64,000 nucleotides of DNA from Cohnella sp. WQ 127256 (GCF_024519285.1 NZ_JAMZCY010000004.1:558001-622000), one strand, 5' to 3'. Shown: positions 8,467 to 16,446, counted from the stretch's first letter. Program-made: numbers and translations. The notes: a model not told the origin generated them from the letters alone.

Positions 8467-8906
8467 GCCTCCCCTACTAATACCTTGCCCAGTGCATCCA
8501 ACATGACGTTTGTACCGTGTTCCCGTATTTCCGGTGTATCGTGTCCGTCAAAGAACGCCCCTTGCTCCGTGAAAATCAGCTTCGTGCCGCCCTCCACCTT
8601 AATAAGCTCGACCGTTGTGATCGAGACGGAGATGCGTATGCTGTCCGAATCCAAGGTGTACGTATAGACAATGCGCTGCTCTGGAACAAGCTCTTGGTAG
8701 TTGGCGTCGAAGGTAAAGATCGGCCCATCTGGTGGCCCACCGCGGCTATACTCGCGCCCACCAACTTGGAAATCGAAGATGTCCGGCTTCGAAAACCACT
8801 TGGCCTTGGCATTCGGGTCAGCCCATGCTTGATAAACACGCTCCGGCGAAGCTGAATAAGTCTTCTCGACGACGAAGGTTCCATGCTTAACGAATCGTTC
8901 GTTCAT
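8463..8906 (-). CDS. SRPBCC/AHSA1 (Aha1-like) domain protein, first copy in operon
   Basis: A 147-residue AHSA1-type protein (VEKTYSASPERVYQAWADPNAKAKWFS at the start; GGREYSRGGPPDGP in the middle; a final helix MLDALGKVLV). It lies between MerR and the second AHSA1 gene with four-base overlaps at both ends, a tight three-gene operon. The arrangement suggests both AHSA1 proteins handle the compound sensed by the MerR protein, but this is inferred from position only. Confidence 0.85.
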   Translation of the reverse strand: MNERFVKHGTFVVEKTYSASPERVYQAWADPNAKAKWFSKPDIFDFQVGGREYSRGGPPDGPIFTFDANYQELVPEQRIVYTYTLDSDSIRISVSITTVELIKVEGGTKLIFTEQGAFFDGHDTPEIREHGTNVMLDALGKVLVGEA

Positions 8907-9409
8907 TGATTTTCCTCCTCATTTTTCGGAATTCCGCTCTCCTCAGCAAGAAAGTCACCCAATAGGTCCAAATGTCGCTCCCAACTCTTTTGCCGATCAA
9001 TGACCGGTTTCTCAAATCCCATCTTCATCAATTGCAGAAGACTCGTGAAATCTTCAACCGCTAAATCCGTCTTGCCCTGCATAAGCTTGGATACATATCT
9101 GAGCTGCTCCAATCGTTTCTGCTGCAGTTTGATCTGATCATTGATCTGGTTTATCTGCAGATTGACGATCTCAAGCGGACTGATCTGCCCGCCAATTAAG
9201 GTCGACTTAATCTCCTCGAGGGATAACCCCAGCTCCTTAAGTGATAAAATCTGGTGCAATCGCGACAAGTCTGATTCACTGTACAGCCTGTGGCCGGATT
9301 CCGTTTGTCCCGACGGAGAGAACAACCCGATTTGATCATAAAACCGCAAGGTTCGTACGGTAAGCCCTGTCAGCTTGGCGAGATCACCGACCTTCCAATG
9401 TCTCTTCAT
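8903..9409 (-). CDS. MerR family transcriptional regulator
   Basis: A 168-residue MerR protein. The N-terminal winged helix (WKVGDLAKLTGLTVRTLRFYDQIGLFSPS) is followed by a long dimerisation coiled coil (about 80-120, rich in Q, L and K). There is no cysteine cluster in the effector region, so a metal effector is unlikely and an organic ligand more likely. It is first in the operon and its own promoter carries the palindrome in a 19-base spacer expected for MerR control, which implies autoregulation. Confidence 0.92.
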   Translation of the reverse strand: MKRHWKVGDLAKLTGLTVRTLRFYDQIGLFSPSGQTESGHRLYSESDLSRLHQILSLKELGLSLEEIKSTLIGGQISPLEIVNLQINQINDQIKLQQKRLEQLRYVSKLMQGKTDLAVEDFTSLLQLMKMGFEKPVIDRQKSWERHLDLLGDFLAEESGIPKNEEENQ

Positions 9410-9453
9410 GAACCATCTCCACTCTTTGGCGCTAGCTATGTACCGGTAGCTTT

Positions 9454-9484
9454 ATTGTAAAACATTACGTTACGTAAGGTGCAA
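9454..9484 (-). promoter_or_regulatory. MerR-type promoter with 19-bp spacer
   Basis: Read on the minus strand, TTGCAC (9484-9479) and TACAAT (9459-9454) are separated by exactly 19 bases, and the spacer holds the palindrome TTACGTAACGTAA. Over-long spacers with a central dyad are the hallmark of promoters that MerR proteins activate by DNA untwisting. It points straight into the MerR-AHSA1-AHSA1 operon. Confidence 0.85.
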
Positions 9485-9530
9485 GTGAAATCGTGACGCT
9501 CACCCCTTTTATTTTTACATAGGATCAAAA

Positions 9531-9575
9531 ATGTAATTTGAATTACATATTGGACGAGTACTTATGTTTTATAAT
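9531..9575 (+). promoter_or_regulatory. TGTAAT-N4-ATTACA dyad plus -10 box, copy 1
   Basis: The dyad at 9532-9547 (TGTAAT, TTGA, ATTACA) is followed after 22 bases by TATAAT (9570-9575), which puts its centre near -42. No -35 box at 17-base spacing exists, so the promoter probably depends on an activator bound at the dyad. The sequence between dyad and -10 (TTGGACGAGTACTTATG) is also shared with the promoters at 18258 and 35413. Confidence 0.7.
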
Positions 9576-9628
9576 ACAAGACGAAACAATCCAACTCGAT
9601 TGAATCTATTTGGTGAGGAGTTTTAACT

Positions 9629-10210
9629 ATGGCAGAATTAATCAAAATTAGAGGCAGTGTATTTATCGGCGGAATGCTCTATTTGCCGCCCATGCAAGAT
9701 CCATCCACAGGTATGATCTATGAATTTCAAGCGGATGCTAGGGAATTCACGCCTCACGCGTCAAACACTGGCAGATGCCGAGTGGAGCAGGAAGTCGTGA
9801 TCGACTTCCTCAAGCAGAGAATTACTTCATTCGCCAATACGGGTGTCACAGTCCTTAAATTGACGGCTCCAGATGGTAACGTCGAATACAAGCAAGGCAA
9901 AGCGTCTACAGAAAGCATTCTAGTTGAAGACGAAACGTGGACGGAGGATGCCGTATCCTTGACCATGCGTGCGAGTGCAGGCAATCCTCTTCGCCCGGAT
10001 GCCCCGACGGTTGACTATTCACTGCAAATTATCGCCTATAAAAATGGTGACGTGCAGATAAAGGGCAGCCATGACGGGTTTCCTTGCTACGAATTTTATA
10101 AACAATTGGATTACGGGGATTTTCAATTGCTTCACGCCCATGATTTCAGGAAGACGGGAGATACTCCAGCCTCAATGGCCGGGGAAATGGAATATCAATT
10201 TGAAGTATGA
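9629..10210 (+). CDS. DUF3238-like protein
   Basis: A 193-residue soluble protein without a clear signal peptide. The central and C-terminal parts (ASAGNPL, then APTVDY, then GSHDGFPCYEFY) match what I know of the DUF3238 family, a beta-rich domain of unknown function in Gram-positive bacteria. ATG 9629 follows GGTGAGGAG. It is a single-gene unit between the dyad promoter and a bidirectional terminator. Its promoter is shared with an SLH surface protein and a chitinase, so a role in surface or polymer use is possible, but no enzyme motif is visible. Confidence 0.65.
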   Translation: MAELIKIRGSVFIGGMLYLPPMQDPSTGMIYEFQADAREFTPHASNTGRCRVEQEVVIDFLKQRITSFANTGVTVLKLTAPDGNVEYKQGKASTESILVEDETWTEDAVSLTMRASAGNPLRPDAPTVDYSLQIIAYKNGDVQIKGSHDGFPCYEFYKQLDYGDFQLLHAHDFRKTGDTPASMAGEMEYQFEV

Positions 10211-10251
10211 AACCCTAGGATAGCCCGGCATATGATCAAGTAAAAACAAAA

Positions 10252-10288
10252 CGGGGTCAGCCCCTATTAACTTAATAGGCTGACCCCG
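10252..10288. terminator. Bidirectional terminator between DUF3238-like and multicopper oxidase genes
   Basis: CGGGGTCAGCC (10252-10262) and GGCTGACCCCG (10278-10288) form an 11-base perfect stem extended by TATTAA/TTAATA. It separates two convergent genes. Confidence 0.8.
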
Positions 10289-10333
10289 CTTATTGCAGTC
10301 GAATCGATGAGTCGGAATTGCCAAGGCCCAATA

Positions 10334-12091
10334 CTAGTCGGTCACTATGATTTCTCCCACCATGCTCGGATGGGTGGAGCAATAATATGTGTAGGTCCCC
10401 GTCTCCGTAAAGGTATAAGAAAATTCGGCATTAGGAAGGATGTTGGGACTATTAAATCTGTCCTGAAGGTCGTATACCGTATGGATTTGCGTATCCTTAT
10501 TTACCCATTTGATAGTTTGCCCCTTCTTAATCTTCAGCTTCGCAGGCATGAAAGATGTGGTGATATCGACGGTCAACGGATCGGTGCTCGTTGACTTATC
10601 TACATTGCCTGTGCTGCTGCTCCCGTTGGTCTCACCGCCCGTGGTTCCCTCGTCATGAGATTGATGAGACGGCGCTACGGCTGCTCTCATTGATCTCGTC
10701 ACGATGATCTCTTCCGTCTTGCTATCCTTATTGAGCTTAGCTCCTACTTGTTCGGCAATAAAACGCAGTGGCACCATTACCGATCCTTTGATTTCCTTGA
10801 GAGGAGCAGGCAATGAAACGAGTCGACCGTTCACTTTCGCCTGCATGCTGTTCAGCCATAGTTGAATCGTGGTTTGATCCATTGTATAGAGAACGGACTT
10901 CTCCTTCTGAAGCCATTTCACCTCTATACCTAACGTCTCACCGATAAACCGAAGTGGGACATAGGTTGTTCCGTTTAACGCAACCGGTGAATTGGGAAGC
11001 TGGATGGGCACACCGTTAACCGTCGCCGAATTACGCCCGGCTTTCAAACGGATAGTCATTAGCATAGGTGAAGGATCAGCCGTATCTTCCTTGACATCGA
11101 TCATCGTGTGTAATCCGCCTGGGTAAACTCCGTTATTCGTATTATCCACGATGTTATGGCTGTGGAAGGGAAACATCCCCGATTGATCGAAGGTAACGAG
11201 AAGGTCATACCTCTCGCCTGGACCGATCAGTACGGTATCTTTCGTCACTGGCTCAGGCAGCGGCCTGCCATCGGAGGCAATGATCTGAAAGTGATAGCCA
11301 TGCATATGAAAGCTATGCGGCTCGTACCCCGAATTGATCAGCCGAACGAGAACGGTTTCTCCGACGACTCCATCAATAAAGCTCGTGGGGTCCTTTTCCG
11401 TATCCGGATAGGCTTTGCCGTTGATCGTCCAGTATTTAGGGTGGAAATCCGTTTTGTCATATGGTTTCCCTTCCTCCACCGCTTGGTGCCACACCGGATC
11501 GATTTCATTTAACAGGAACACATAGTCTTTATCATAAGACGGACCACCTGTCCAAGCTTGATTGGTGCCGTTCTTGGCTTTCACAATGAATGCTCCGTAC
11601 ATTCCCATTTGCAAATGCTCAATCGTATCTACATGACAATGATAGAAATAAGTGCCCGCATGCTTGGCCGTAAACTCGTATTTGAAGCTTTCACCAACTT
11701 GAATGGCTGGAGAAGTGTGTGGAACTCCATCGTTCTTCTGGTCGGTATCCAACCCGTGGAAATGAATCGTATGAGCAACCCGTTTAATTCCCGCTTTCTT
11801 GGGGCCGATGTTCGTAAGCGTGATCTCAACGCGATCTCCTTCGTTCACTTCTATCGCCGGAGCAGGAAAGGCCGCGCTCCCAGGCTCATTAGCTAAACTA
11901 TACCCCCAAATATACAATTGATTACCATCGGGCAGCGACATATAGCCATCGGTTGCATACAGCTGAAATCGTTTCGTAGTTGTGGTTTCGGCTGCTATGG
12001 AGGAAATGGGAGTAACCAAAGTAATCGTCATGACCAATGCCGCCAGTAAAAGCTTTCTAATTCCGAGTAGACGCAAGGAATTAATCATCAT
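10334..12091 (-). CDS. Multicopper oxidase fused to a stalk domain and a C-terminal cupredoxin
   Basis: A 585-residue exported protein. The signal peptide covers about 1-33. Two cupredoxin domains follow (about 38-345) with copper ligands in IHFHGLD, YFYHCHVDTIEHLQMGMYG, HSFHMHGYH and FPFHSHNI. Then come a copper-amine-oxidase-N-type stalk domain (about 347-470, with paired VPLRFI motifs), a Ser/Thr/Gly linker and a third cupredoxin (about 505-585, THP in YYCSTHPSMVGEI). The likely role is oxidation of copper or a phenolic reductant at the cell surface. Two adjacent ATGs (12091, 12088) follow GAGAGGAAG. The stalk inside a copper oxidase is unusual. The gene is last in the group with the cupredoxin and DUF2269-like genes. 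Confidence 0.85.
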   Translation of the reverse strand: MMINSLRLLGIRKLLLAALVMTITLVTPISSIAAETTTTKRFQLYATDGYMSLPDGNQLYIWGYSLANEPGSAAFPAPAIEVNEGDRVEITLTNIGPKKAGIKRVAHTIHFHGLDTDQKNDGVPHTSPAIQVGESFKYEFTAKHAGTYFYHCHVDTIEHLQMGMYGAFIVKAKNGTNQAWTGGPSYDKDYVFLLNEIDPVWHQAVEEGKPYDKTDFHPKYWTINGKAYPDTEKDPTSFIDGVVGETVLVRLINSGYEPHSFHMHGYHFQIIASDGRPLPEPVTKDTVLIGPGERYDLLVTFDQSGMFPFHSHNIVDNTNNGVYPGGLHTMIDVKEDTADPSPMLMTIRLKAGRNSATVNGVPIQLPNSPVALNGTTYVPLRFIGETLGIEVKWLQKEKSVLYTMDQTTIQLWLNSMQAKVNGRLVSLPAPLKEIKGSVMVPLRFIAEQVGAKLNKDSKTEEIIVTRSMRAAVAPSHQSHDEGTTGGETNGSSSTGNVDKSTSTDPLTVDITTSFMPAKLKIKKGQTIKWVNKDTQIHTVYDLQDRFNSPNILPNAEFSYTFTETGTYTYYCSTHPSMVGEIIVTD

Positions 12092-12121
12092 CGCATTCTT
12101 CCTCTCGCAAGTAGAAATCGC

Positions 12122-12154
12122 AAGGAAAGGGAGTCACTATGACTCCCTTTCCTT
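12122..12154 (-). terminator. Perfect hairpin between cupredoxin and oxidase genes
   Basis: AAGGAAAGGGAGTCA and TGACTCCCTTTCCTT pair perfectly over 15 bases around CTA. It sits 30 bases after the cupredoxin gene and 31 bases before the oxidase gene on the same strand, so it could be a full or partial terminator that lowers oxidase expression. Confidence 0.7.
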
Positions 12155-12183
12155 CCTCATTCGAATTTCATTATTGTCACATC

Positions 12184-13458
12184 TCAGTGCATATGATCCA
12201 TCGAAGCGGCAGGGGCTGGAGCACCGACCGTAACCGTTAAGGATTGAGTTGCTCCATTCCAGCTATAAGATCCACCTAGCCCTTGTACGATATTTTCCGC
12301 AGAAGCATACGTCGTGCCTTTCAGAATGTATCCGGCCGTTTTAACCGATTTTCCATTTACCGTGATCGTGTACATCTTCGATTTATTATCCACTACAAAT
12401 TTGCCGCCCATCGCTTTGGTGAACGATGCAATACTGACGTTCAGGTCGCCATTCTTCCATTGCGCACCTGCAGAATTGGCAACGGCATTACCATTCACGA
12501 TCAGCTTTACTGCGCCCTTCGGAAGAACAATTACGGTGCCCTTCATCAATGAACCCGAATGCAGGTAACATTCATAAGTATAGGTTCCCGCCTTCGTAAA
12601 TTTCAGATCATACGATTGCGTGCTCATGAGTATACCCGAATTGGTGAAACCCGTGCCGTTAAACTCCTTGCCGCCCGCTGGAGGCATAAACTTAGGATTA
12701 AATTCGCCTTTTTCTGTTAGGAAAACCAGGTCGGCAGGTTTGTTAAAGGTAACCCAGTGAGGTTCATAGGGGCTGAGATTGGTCCAGGAAACCGAATCTC
12801 CTTGGCTTACAATCAGCGTCTCAGGACTCATGCGGTTATGTGAGAAAGTCATATTCTGCGAGCCAAGATCTACTTTATAGGTCAAAGAGCCATCCTTATT
12901 CGCTACATATTGGGCTGCATGAGAGCCTTGCAGCATGCTCTCCTGGAAGAGAAGATCATTTTCCTGTGCCTTTGCGGCTGCGGCTTGCTCTACTTTCGAG
13001 GGGATCGGCTGGCCCTTCGGCAATACGACTACCGTACCAACCATCATGGGATGGAGTATGCAATAATAGGAATAAGCTCCGCTAGTGGTAAAGGTGACTT
13101 CATAGGATTGCTTTGGAGCCACAATACCTGAATTTAGTAGGGACTTGCCATCCCAGCTTCCACCACTTGGTGCACTAGGAATAGCGTAAGTTGGGTCTTG
13201 AGAGGTAAGAGGCGTCTGGCCGGCCAGGAACGTTACGGTATGCGGAGTTGCAATAGCCCCGTTCGTGAATACGACTTTGTCTCCTTCATGAACAAATATG
13301 ACTTTCGGGAACATGGAGTCAAGGGACGTAGCCGCGGTTTCTTTACCAACGGATACCTGCCAAGTTTCCGGTGTCGCTGCATCAGCGGCAAATACAGAGC
13401 TTATCATCAACCAAACTGCAGCAAAAGTAAGAACCATTGCAAGAGCTGTTTTTTTCAT
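12184..13458 (-). CDS. Secreted double-cupredoxin protein with stalk domain
   Basis: A 424-residue exported protein: signal peptide 1-25, then two plastocyanin-like domains (about 30-150 and 185-318) with copper-site motifs PHTVTF / YYCILHPMMVGTV and PHWVTF / YECYLHSGSLMKGTV, then a copper-amine-oxidase-N-type domain (about 320-415). The first domain has the His-Cys-His-Met pattern of a type 1 copper site; the second has Cys, His and Met too. It ends in HMH. Probably an extracytoplasmic electron carrier or copper binder working with the adjacent multicopper oxidase. ATG 13458 follows AAAGGAGATTT. Confidence 0.85.
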   Translation of the reverse strand: MKKTALAMVLTFAAVWLMISSVFAADAATPETWQVSVGKETAATSLDSMFPKVIFVHEGDKVVFTNGAIATPHTVTFLAGQTPLTSQDPTYAIPSAPSGGSWDGKSLLNSGIVAPKQSYEVTFTTSGAYSYYCILHPMMVGTVVVLPKGQPIPSKVEQAAAAKAQENDLLFQESMLQGSHAAQYVANKDGSLTYKVDLGSQNMTFSHNRMSPETLIVSQGDSVSWTNLSPYEPHWVTFNKPADLVFLTEKGEFNPKFMPPAGGKEFNGTGFTNSGILMSTQSYDLKFTKAGTYTYECYLHSGSLMKGTVIVLPKGAVKLIVNGNAVANSAGAQWKNGDLNVSIASFTKAMGGKFVVDNKSKMYTITVNGKSVKTAGYILKGTTYASAENIVQGLGGSYSWNGATQSLTVTVGAPAPAASMDHMH

Positions 13459-13495
13459 TTCAAATCTCCTTTGAATGGAATGAGTAATCGATTAA

Positions 13496-13948
13496 TTAAG
13501 GTTTAATAATCATAAATACGAATAATGCCAGACCCATTACCGAAGCTGCGTAAAGCATCGCATTCGCTTTTGAGAGGTTGACCCTTTGCTCCTGAGGAAG
13601 CTCGATTTGGCTTGCGTTCGCGGCATCGAATACCCATTGTTTGACACGTTTTTGCGCTGGAGCTACATATCCGATCACGACGATTTGGATCAGGACATAG
13701 AGGATAAGCGATCCCACTAACCACATCTGCGTATAAGAACCGTAGTCGTTCAACGAGATGAGCAGAATACCTGAGATCACCGCAATGGTGCCCCCGATTT
13801 TCGGAAAAAAGTCTAGCAAACTAGCCAGCTTCATGGAGTGTCTCAACTGCTCCAACGTTTGGTTGTTCCTAACCAACACGTGTCCGAAAAATGTTGGACC
13901 CACACCAATAATCGCCGATAATACATGGATCAACACCAACCACTTCAT
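13496..13948 (-). CDS. DUF2269-like integral membrane protein (copper cluster)
   Basis: A 150-residue protein with four membrane helices (about 3-24, 45-66, 76-97 and 128-148). The opening LIHVLSAIIGVGPTFFGHVL and the pattern of helices fit the DUF2269 group, distantly like CopD or heme-carrying membrane proteins. It is first of three same-strand genes with the cupredoxin and oxidase genes, 37 bases ahead of the cupredoxin gene. A second member at 25695 has the same promoter and leader. A role in copper or electron transfer is inferred from context only. ATG 13948 follows TTGGAGGAA. Confidence 0.7.
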   Translation of the reverse strand: MKWLVLIHVLSAIIGVGPTFFGHVLVRNNQTLEQLRHSMKLASLLDFFPKIGGTIAVISGILLISLNDYGSYTQMWLVGSLILYVLIQIVVIGYVAPAQKRVKQWVFDAANASQIELPQEQRVNLSKANAMLYAASVMGLALFVFMIIKP

Positions 13949-13990
13949 TACCCAGTTTCCTCCAATCTAATTACTTTGGTTTCTTAAGAT

Positions 13991-14084
13991 TACCCTCTTT
14001 CCCTGACGATTTCTATTATCCGAACGTAGCAAATGTACCGAATTCAGGGTATACTTTTGTTCTCCTCGCAGACAAAAAAAGAAG
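13991..14084 (-). promoter_or_regulatory. Conserved promoter-leader region shared by two DUF2269-like genes, copy 1
   Basis: On the minus strand TTGTCT (14075-14070) and TATACC (14053-14048) lie 16 bases apart, followed by CTGAATTCG, then TTTGCTACGTTCGGATAATAG, then AGAGGGTAA. Each block recurs in the same order at 26260-26351, upstream of the other DUF2269-like gene. Conservation reaches about 50 bases into the transcript, so the leader itself may be a regulatory target. Confidence 0.65.
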
Positions 14085-14115
14085 ACAAGCTCTCTCCTAA
14101 GAGAAAACTTGTCTG
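14074..14115 (-). terminator. Terminator of the LuxR/ATPase regulator gene
   Basis: AGACAAG and CTTGTCT (14084-14115), with inner TCTCTCC/AAGAGA pairing, are followed on the minus strand by TTCTTTTTTT. It overlaps the promoter of the DUF2269-like gene just downstream, so the two units are packed tightly. Confidence 0.75.
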
Positions 14116-14125
14116 ATTACGATCA

Positions 14126-16243
14126 TTATGTTTTTTTCAAATAGCTGTTAACGAGTTGCGTCCGATTTACGACATTCAGCTTTCGAAATACCGCTGTCAA
14201 ATGCTTCTTGACCGTTACTTCCGTAATATGCATTTCCACCGCAATTTCTTGATTCGTATACCCTCTCGCCAGCAGAACCACCACTTCTTTTTCCCGCTCG
14301 GATAGCGTCGGCATATCATCATCCTTCTTCTTAGAATGATCTGAAAGGCCGAAGGACTCTATCATTTTGTTCAAATAATCCTGTTGCCTGCCGCCCCTCT
14401 TATCGAGAACATAATACGGCGTAGGCGTGTTATTGTCATAATCGTAATGTGCAACGTTCTTCATCTGCTCGAACCCCAAACTAAAGTGGAATTCATTTAA
14501 GAAGGAGAGATCCGGAGGACCAACCACGACATAATCGGAAGAAATAAGCAGTGAGACGATCGATAGCCCTGCAGTTGTACGTATCGCCTCGTCCTCAAAA
14601 TCTAGCACATCAACCGTTTTCACAAAATAACCCGCAATTTGTTCATTCGGCACTCGGAGCTCCTTTAGTCTATGAACGTTCAGACTTTGGAAATAAGCGG
14701 ATGACAGCGGGTGAGTTAGCAAGTAGTCAAGCGTTCCTGTATGGATCGGAATGATTGCCGTCAGACCGCATATTGCTCCCTGCTGATCTCTCATCAGCTT
14801 AACAATGCTACGATCGAGCTCGTAAAGCTCTTGAAGATGGATATGCTTAACCGGGTATAAACCTTCTTCTTTGGAAATCTTATACTCGATCCACTCGCCC
14901 GTATTCAGGTTCTGGAGAGTAAGGCAAACTTCCTTCGGATTGCTGCGACGATTTGCCAAATACCGCTCTGCCTCCACCCAATTCGACGGATTCAACGTCT
15001 CCATAAGATGCGGAGTCAATTTCTGAAAACAGAAATTGCGGACAACATGATCACCGATATAATAGTACCATTCGACGCCTTCCCAAGCGTTCTTCTTTTG
15101 CTTGGAAGGGTTAGTCATCTTATTGTAGTAATACATGATGCAGCGCTTCCTTAACCCGGCGTAATGTTCAGGCTGGCGCAAACGCAGTTCATTGCTGATA
15201 GCATCCCGCATCAAATCATGAAGGATCCAACCCCTATCCACTCTCCGAATGAAGGAAAGTCCGACCAACCGTTGGAATAAATCCGTCTTTACCTGCCGAT
15301 TCAGTACATAGGAGAGCAACTCCTGGTTAAAATGCCGAAGTACAGCCACAGTCTCTACGAGTTCCCTAAGATTGTCGTCCGGAGCCTCTTTTAACCAAAT
15401 GCTCAGAATATGTTCGAACACTTCGGTTTCATCAACCAGTTTCAAGCTCTGAATATTCTGAAGCATCGTCGTCGAGACGATCAAGGACATCGTGAGCGAA
15501 TGTCCTCTCGTTTTCATCCAAATCTGCTTGATCACCGGCTCCTGCGAAATGCCCGAGCGCTCCAGATATTGCTTAACGGACAAATAATCCAGATCTCCAA
15601 TGGGCATCCGGTGTATCCAGTGGCGCCATGCTGGAGAACTGAGCCACATGCCTTGCAAGGGGAATCTTCCCGCAATGAGAATGAGGATTTCCGGGTACAA
15701 TTGGGTGAGAAATACCTCTCTCAGCCAGAGCTCCATATCACTCATGTCCTCGAATGTGTCTATTGCAAGGACAAGTTTCTGATTCACCGCCTTTTCCCTC
15801 AGGAGTTCATGGCATAGCGCTAGAAGCGCCTGCGGCTCGGTAATCTGCTGCAGCTTCTCCATCGGATAACCGAGCATACGTAACAATTGCGTGCAAAAGT
15901 CCTGCGGTGTATGTGAGAACCCACGGCTGTCCATCAACAGAAATGCGGCATTCACATTCGCCGCCAGCCGACGGAACTCATCGATTAAATAGCTTTTTCC
16001 TACGCCGCCGGTACCATAGAGATTCAAGATCCTTCCCTGTTGTCCGCCGTCTATCAATTGCTGCAGGAAATATTGAATTTCGATGTCCCGCCCTACCAAA
16101 TAATGCCGTTCCAGCTGGTCAATCTGGACAGCTCTGCGTTTATCGGGACGGCCTACCTTCACCTTTCCATCATACATAGGATATATGGCATTGAATGGGG
16201 TCGAGCCTATTCCTTCTAAAATATCCAGCTCTTTCATGACCAT
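14126..16243 (-). CDS. ATPase-type regulator with C-terminal LuxR helix-turn-helix
   Basis: A 705-residue regulator. A short N-terminal region is followed by a P-loop ATPase (Walker A GTGGVGKS near residue 66, Walker B region LVLAIDTFEDM near 165), a long helical linker, a small sensor-like region (about 500-600) and a LuxR helix-turn-helix in the last 65 residues (LSEREKEVVVLLARGYTNQEIAVEMHITEVTVKKHL). The architecture is STAND/LAL-like: ATP and an inducer switch the DNA-binding tail. I chose ATG 16243, seven bases after AAGGG; ATG 16237 is also possible and an upstream ATG at 16342 has no ribosome binding site. Targets are unknown; the copper genes follow and an ABC exporter is divergent. 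Confidence 0.85.
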   Translation of the reverse strand: MVMKELDILEGIGSTPFNAIYPMYDGKVKVGRPDKRRAVQIDQLERHYLVGRDIEIQYFLQQLIDGGQQGRILNLYGTGGVGKSYLIDEFRRLAANVNAAFLLMDSRGFSHTPQDFCTQLLRMLGYPMEKLQQITEPQALLALCHELLREKAVNQKLVLAIDTFEDMSDMELWLREVFLTQLYPEILILIAGRFPLQGMWLSSPAWRHWIHRMPIGDLDYLSVKQYLERSGISQEPVIKQIWMKTRGHSLTMSLIVSTTMLQNIQSLKLVDETEVFEHILSIWLKEAPDDNLRELVETVAVLRHFNQELLSYVLNRQVKTDLFQRLVGLSFIRRVDRGWILHDLMRDAISNELRLRQPEHYAGLRKRCIMYYYNKMTNPSKQKKNAWEGVEWYYYIGDHVVRNFCFQKLTPHLMETLNPSNWVEAERYLANRRSNPKEVCLTLQNLNTGEWIEYKISKEEGLYPVKHIHLQELYELDRSIVKLMRDQQGAICGLTAIIPIHTGTLDYLLTHPLSSAYFQSLNVHRLKELRVPNEQIAGYFVKTVDVLDFEDEAIRTTAGLSIVSLLISSDYVVVGPPDLSFLNEFHFSLGFEQMKNVAHYDYDNNTPTPYYVLDKRGGRQQDYLNKMIESFGLSDHSKKKDDDMPTLSEREKEVVVLLARGYTNQEIAVEMHITEVTVKKHLTAVFRKLNVVNRTQLVNSYLKKT

Positions 16244-16314
16244 CACTTCACCCTTTGCACATGTTTTAATACTTACCTCATCAGTTACTATATTAGTGTT
16301 AAACAGATGTACTT

Positions 16315-16335
16315 TTATTAATGAATTATTAATAA
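16315..16335. promoter_or_regulatory. Inverted repeat in the divergent control region
   Basis: TTATTAAT (16315-16322) and ATTAATAA (16328-16335) are perfect arms around GAATT. It lies between the LuxR-type regulator and the HrtBA-like genes and is closer to the regulator start; autoregulation is possible. Confidence 0.45.
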
Positions 16336-16382
16336 ACTTCACCGATTTCCCGACAGAATCGTGAACGGCTTTGTAATGCTCC

Positions 16383-16402
16383 GTTCATCCCCCGTTCATA
16401 TT
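16383..16402 (+). promoter_or_regulatory. HssR-like direct repeat upstream of the HrtB-like gene
   Basis: GTTCATCCC, a two-base gap, then GTTCATATT gives an 11-base direct repeat. The staphylococcal heme-responsive regulator HssR binds GTTCATATT-N2-GTTCATATT in front of hrtAB, so the match in sequence, spacing and neighbouring gene is close. Neither HssR nor HssS is encoded in this window. Confidence 0.65.
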
Positions 16403-16446
16403 GCGATTGCATACTCAAAGTGCAACAGAGAAAGGGAGGAACCGTT

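Noticed and set aside
9532..9547. GlnR/TnrA binding site
   Set aside because: The TnrA/GlnR motif is 17 bases (TGTNA-N7-TNACA). All three dyads here are 16 bases with a four-base centre, so the geometry is wrong.
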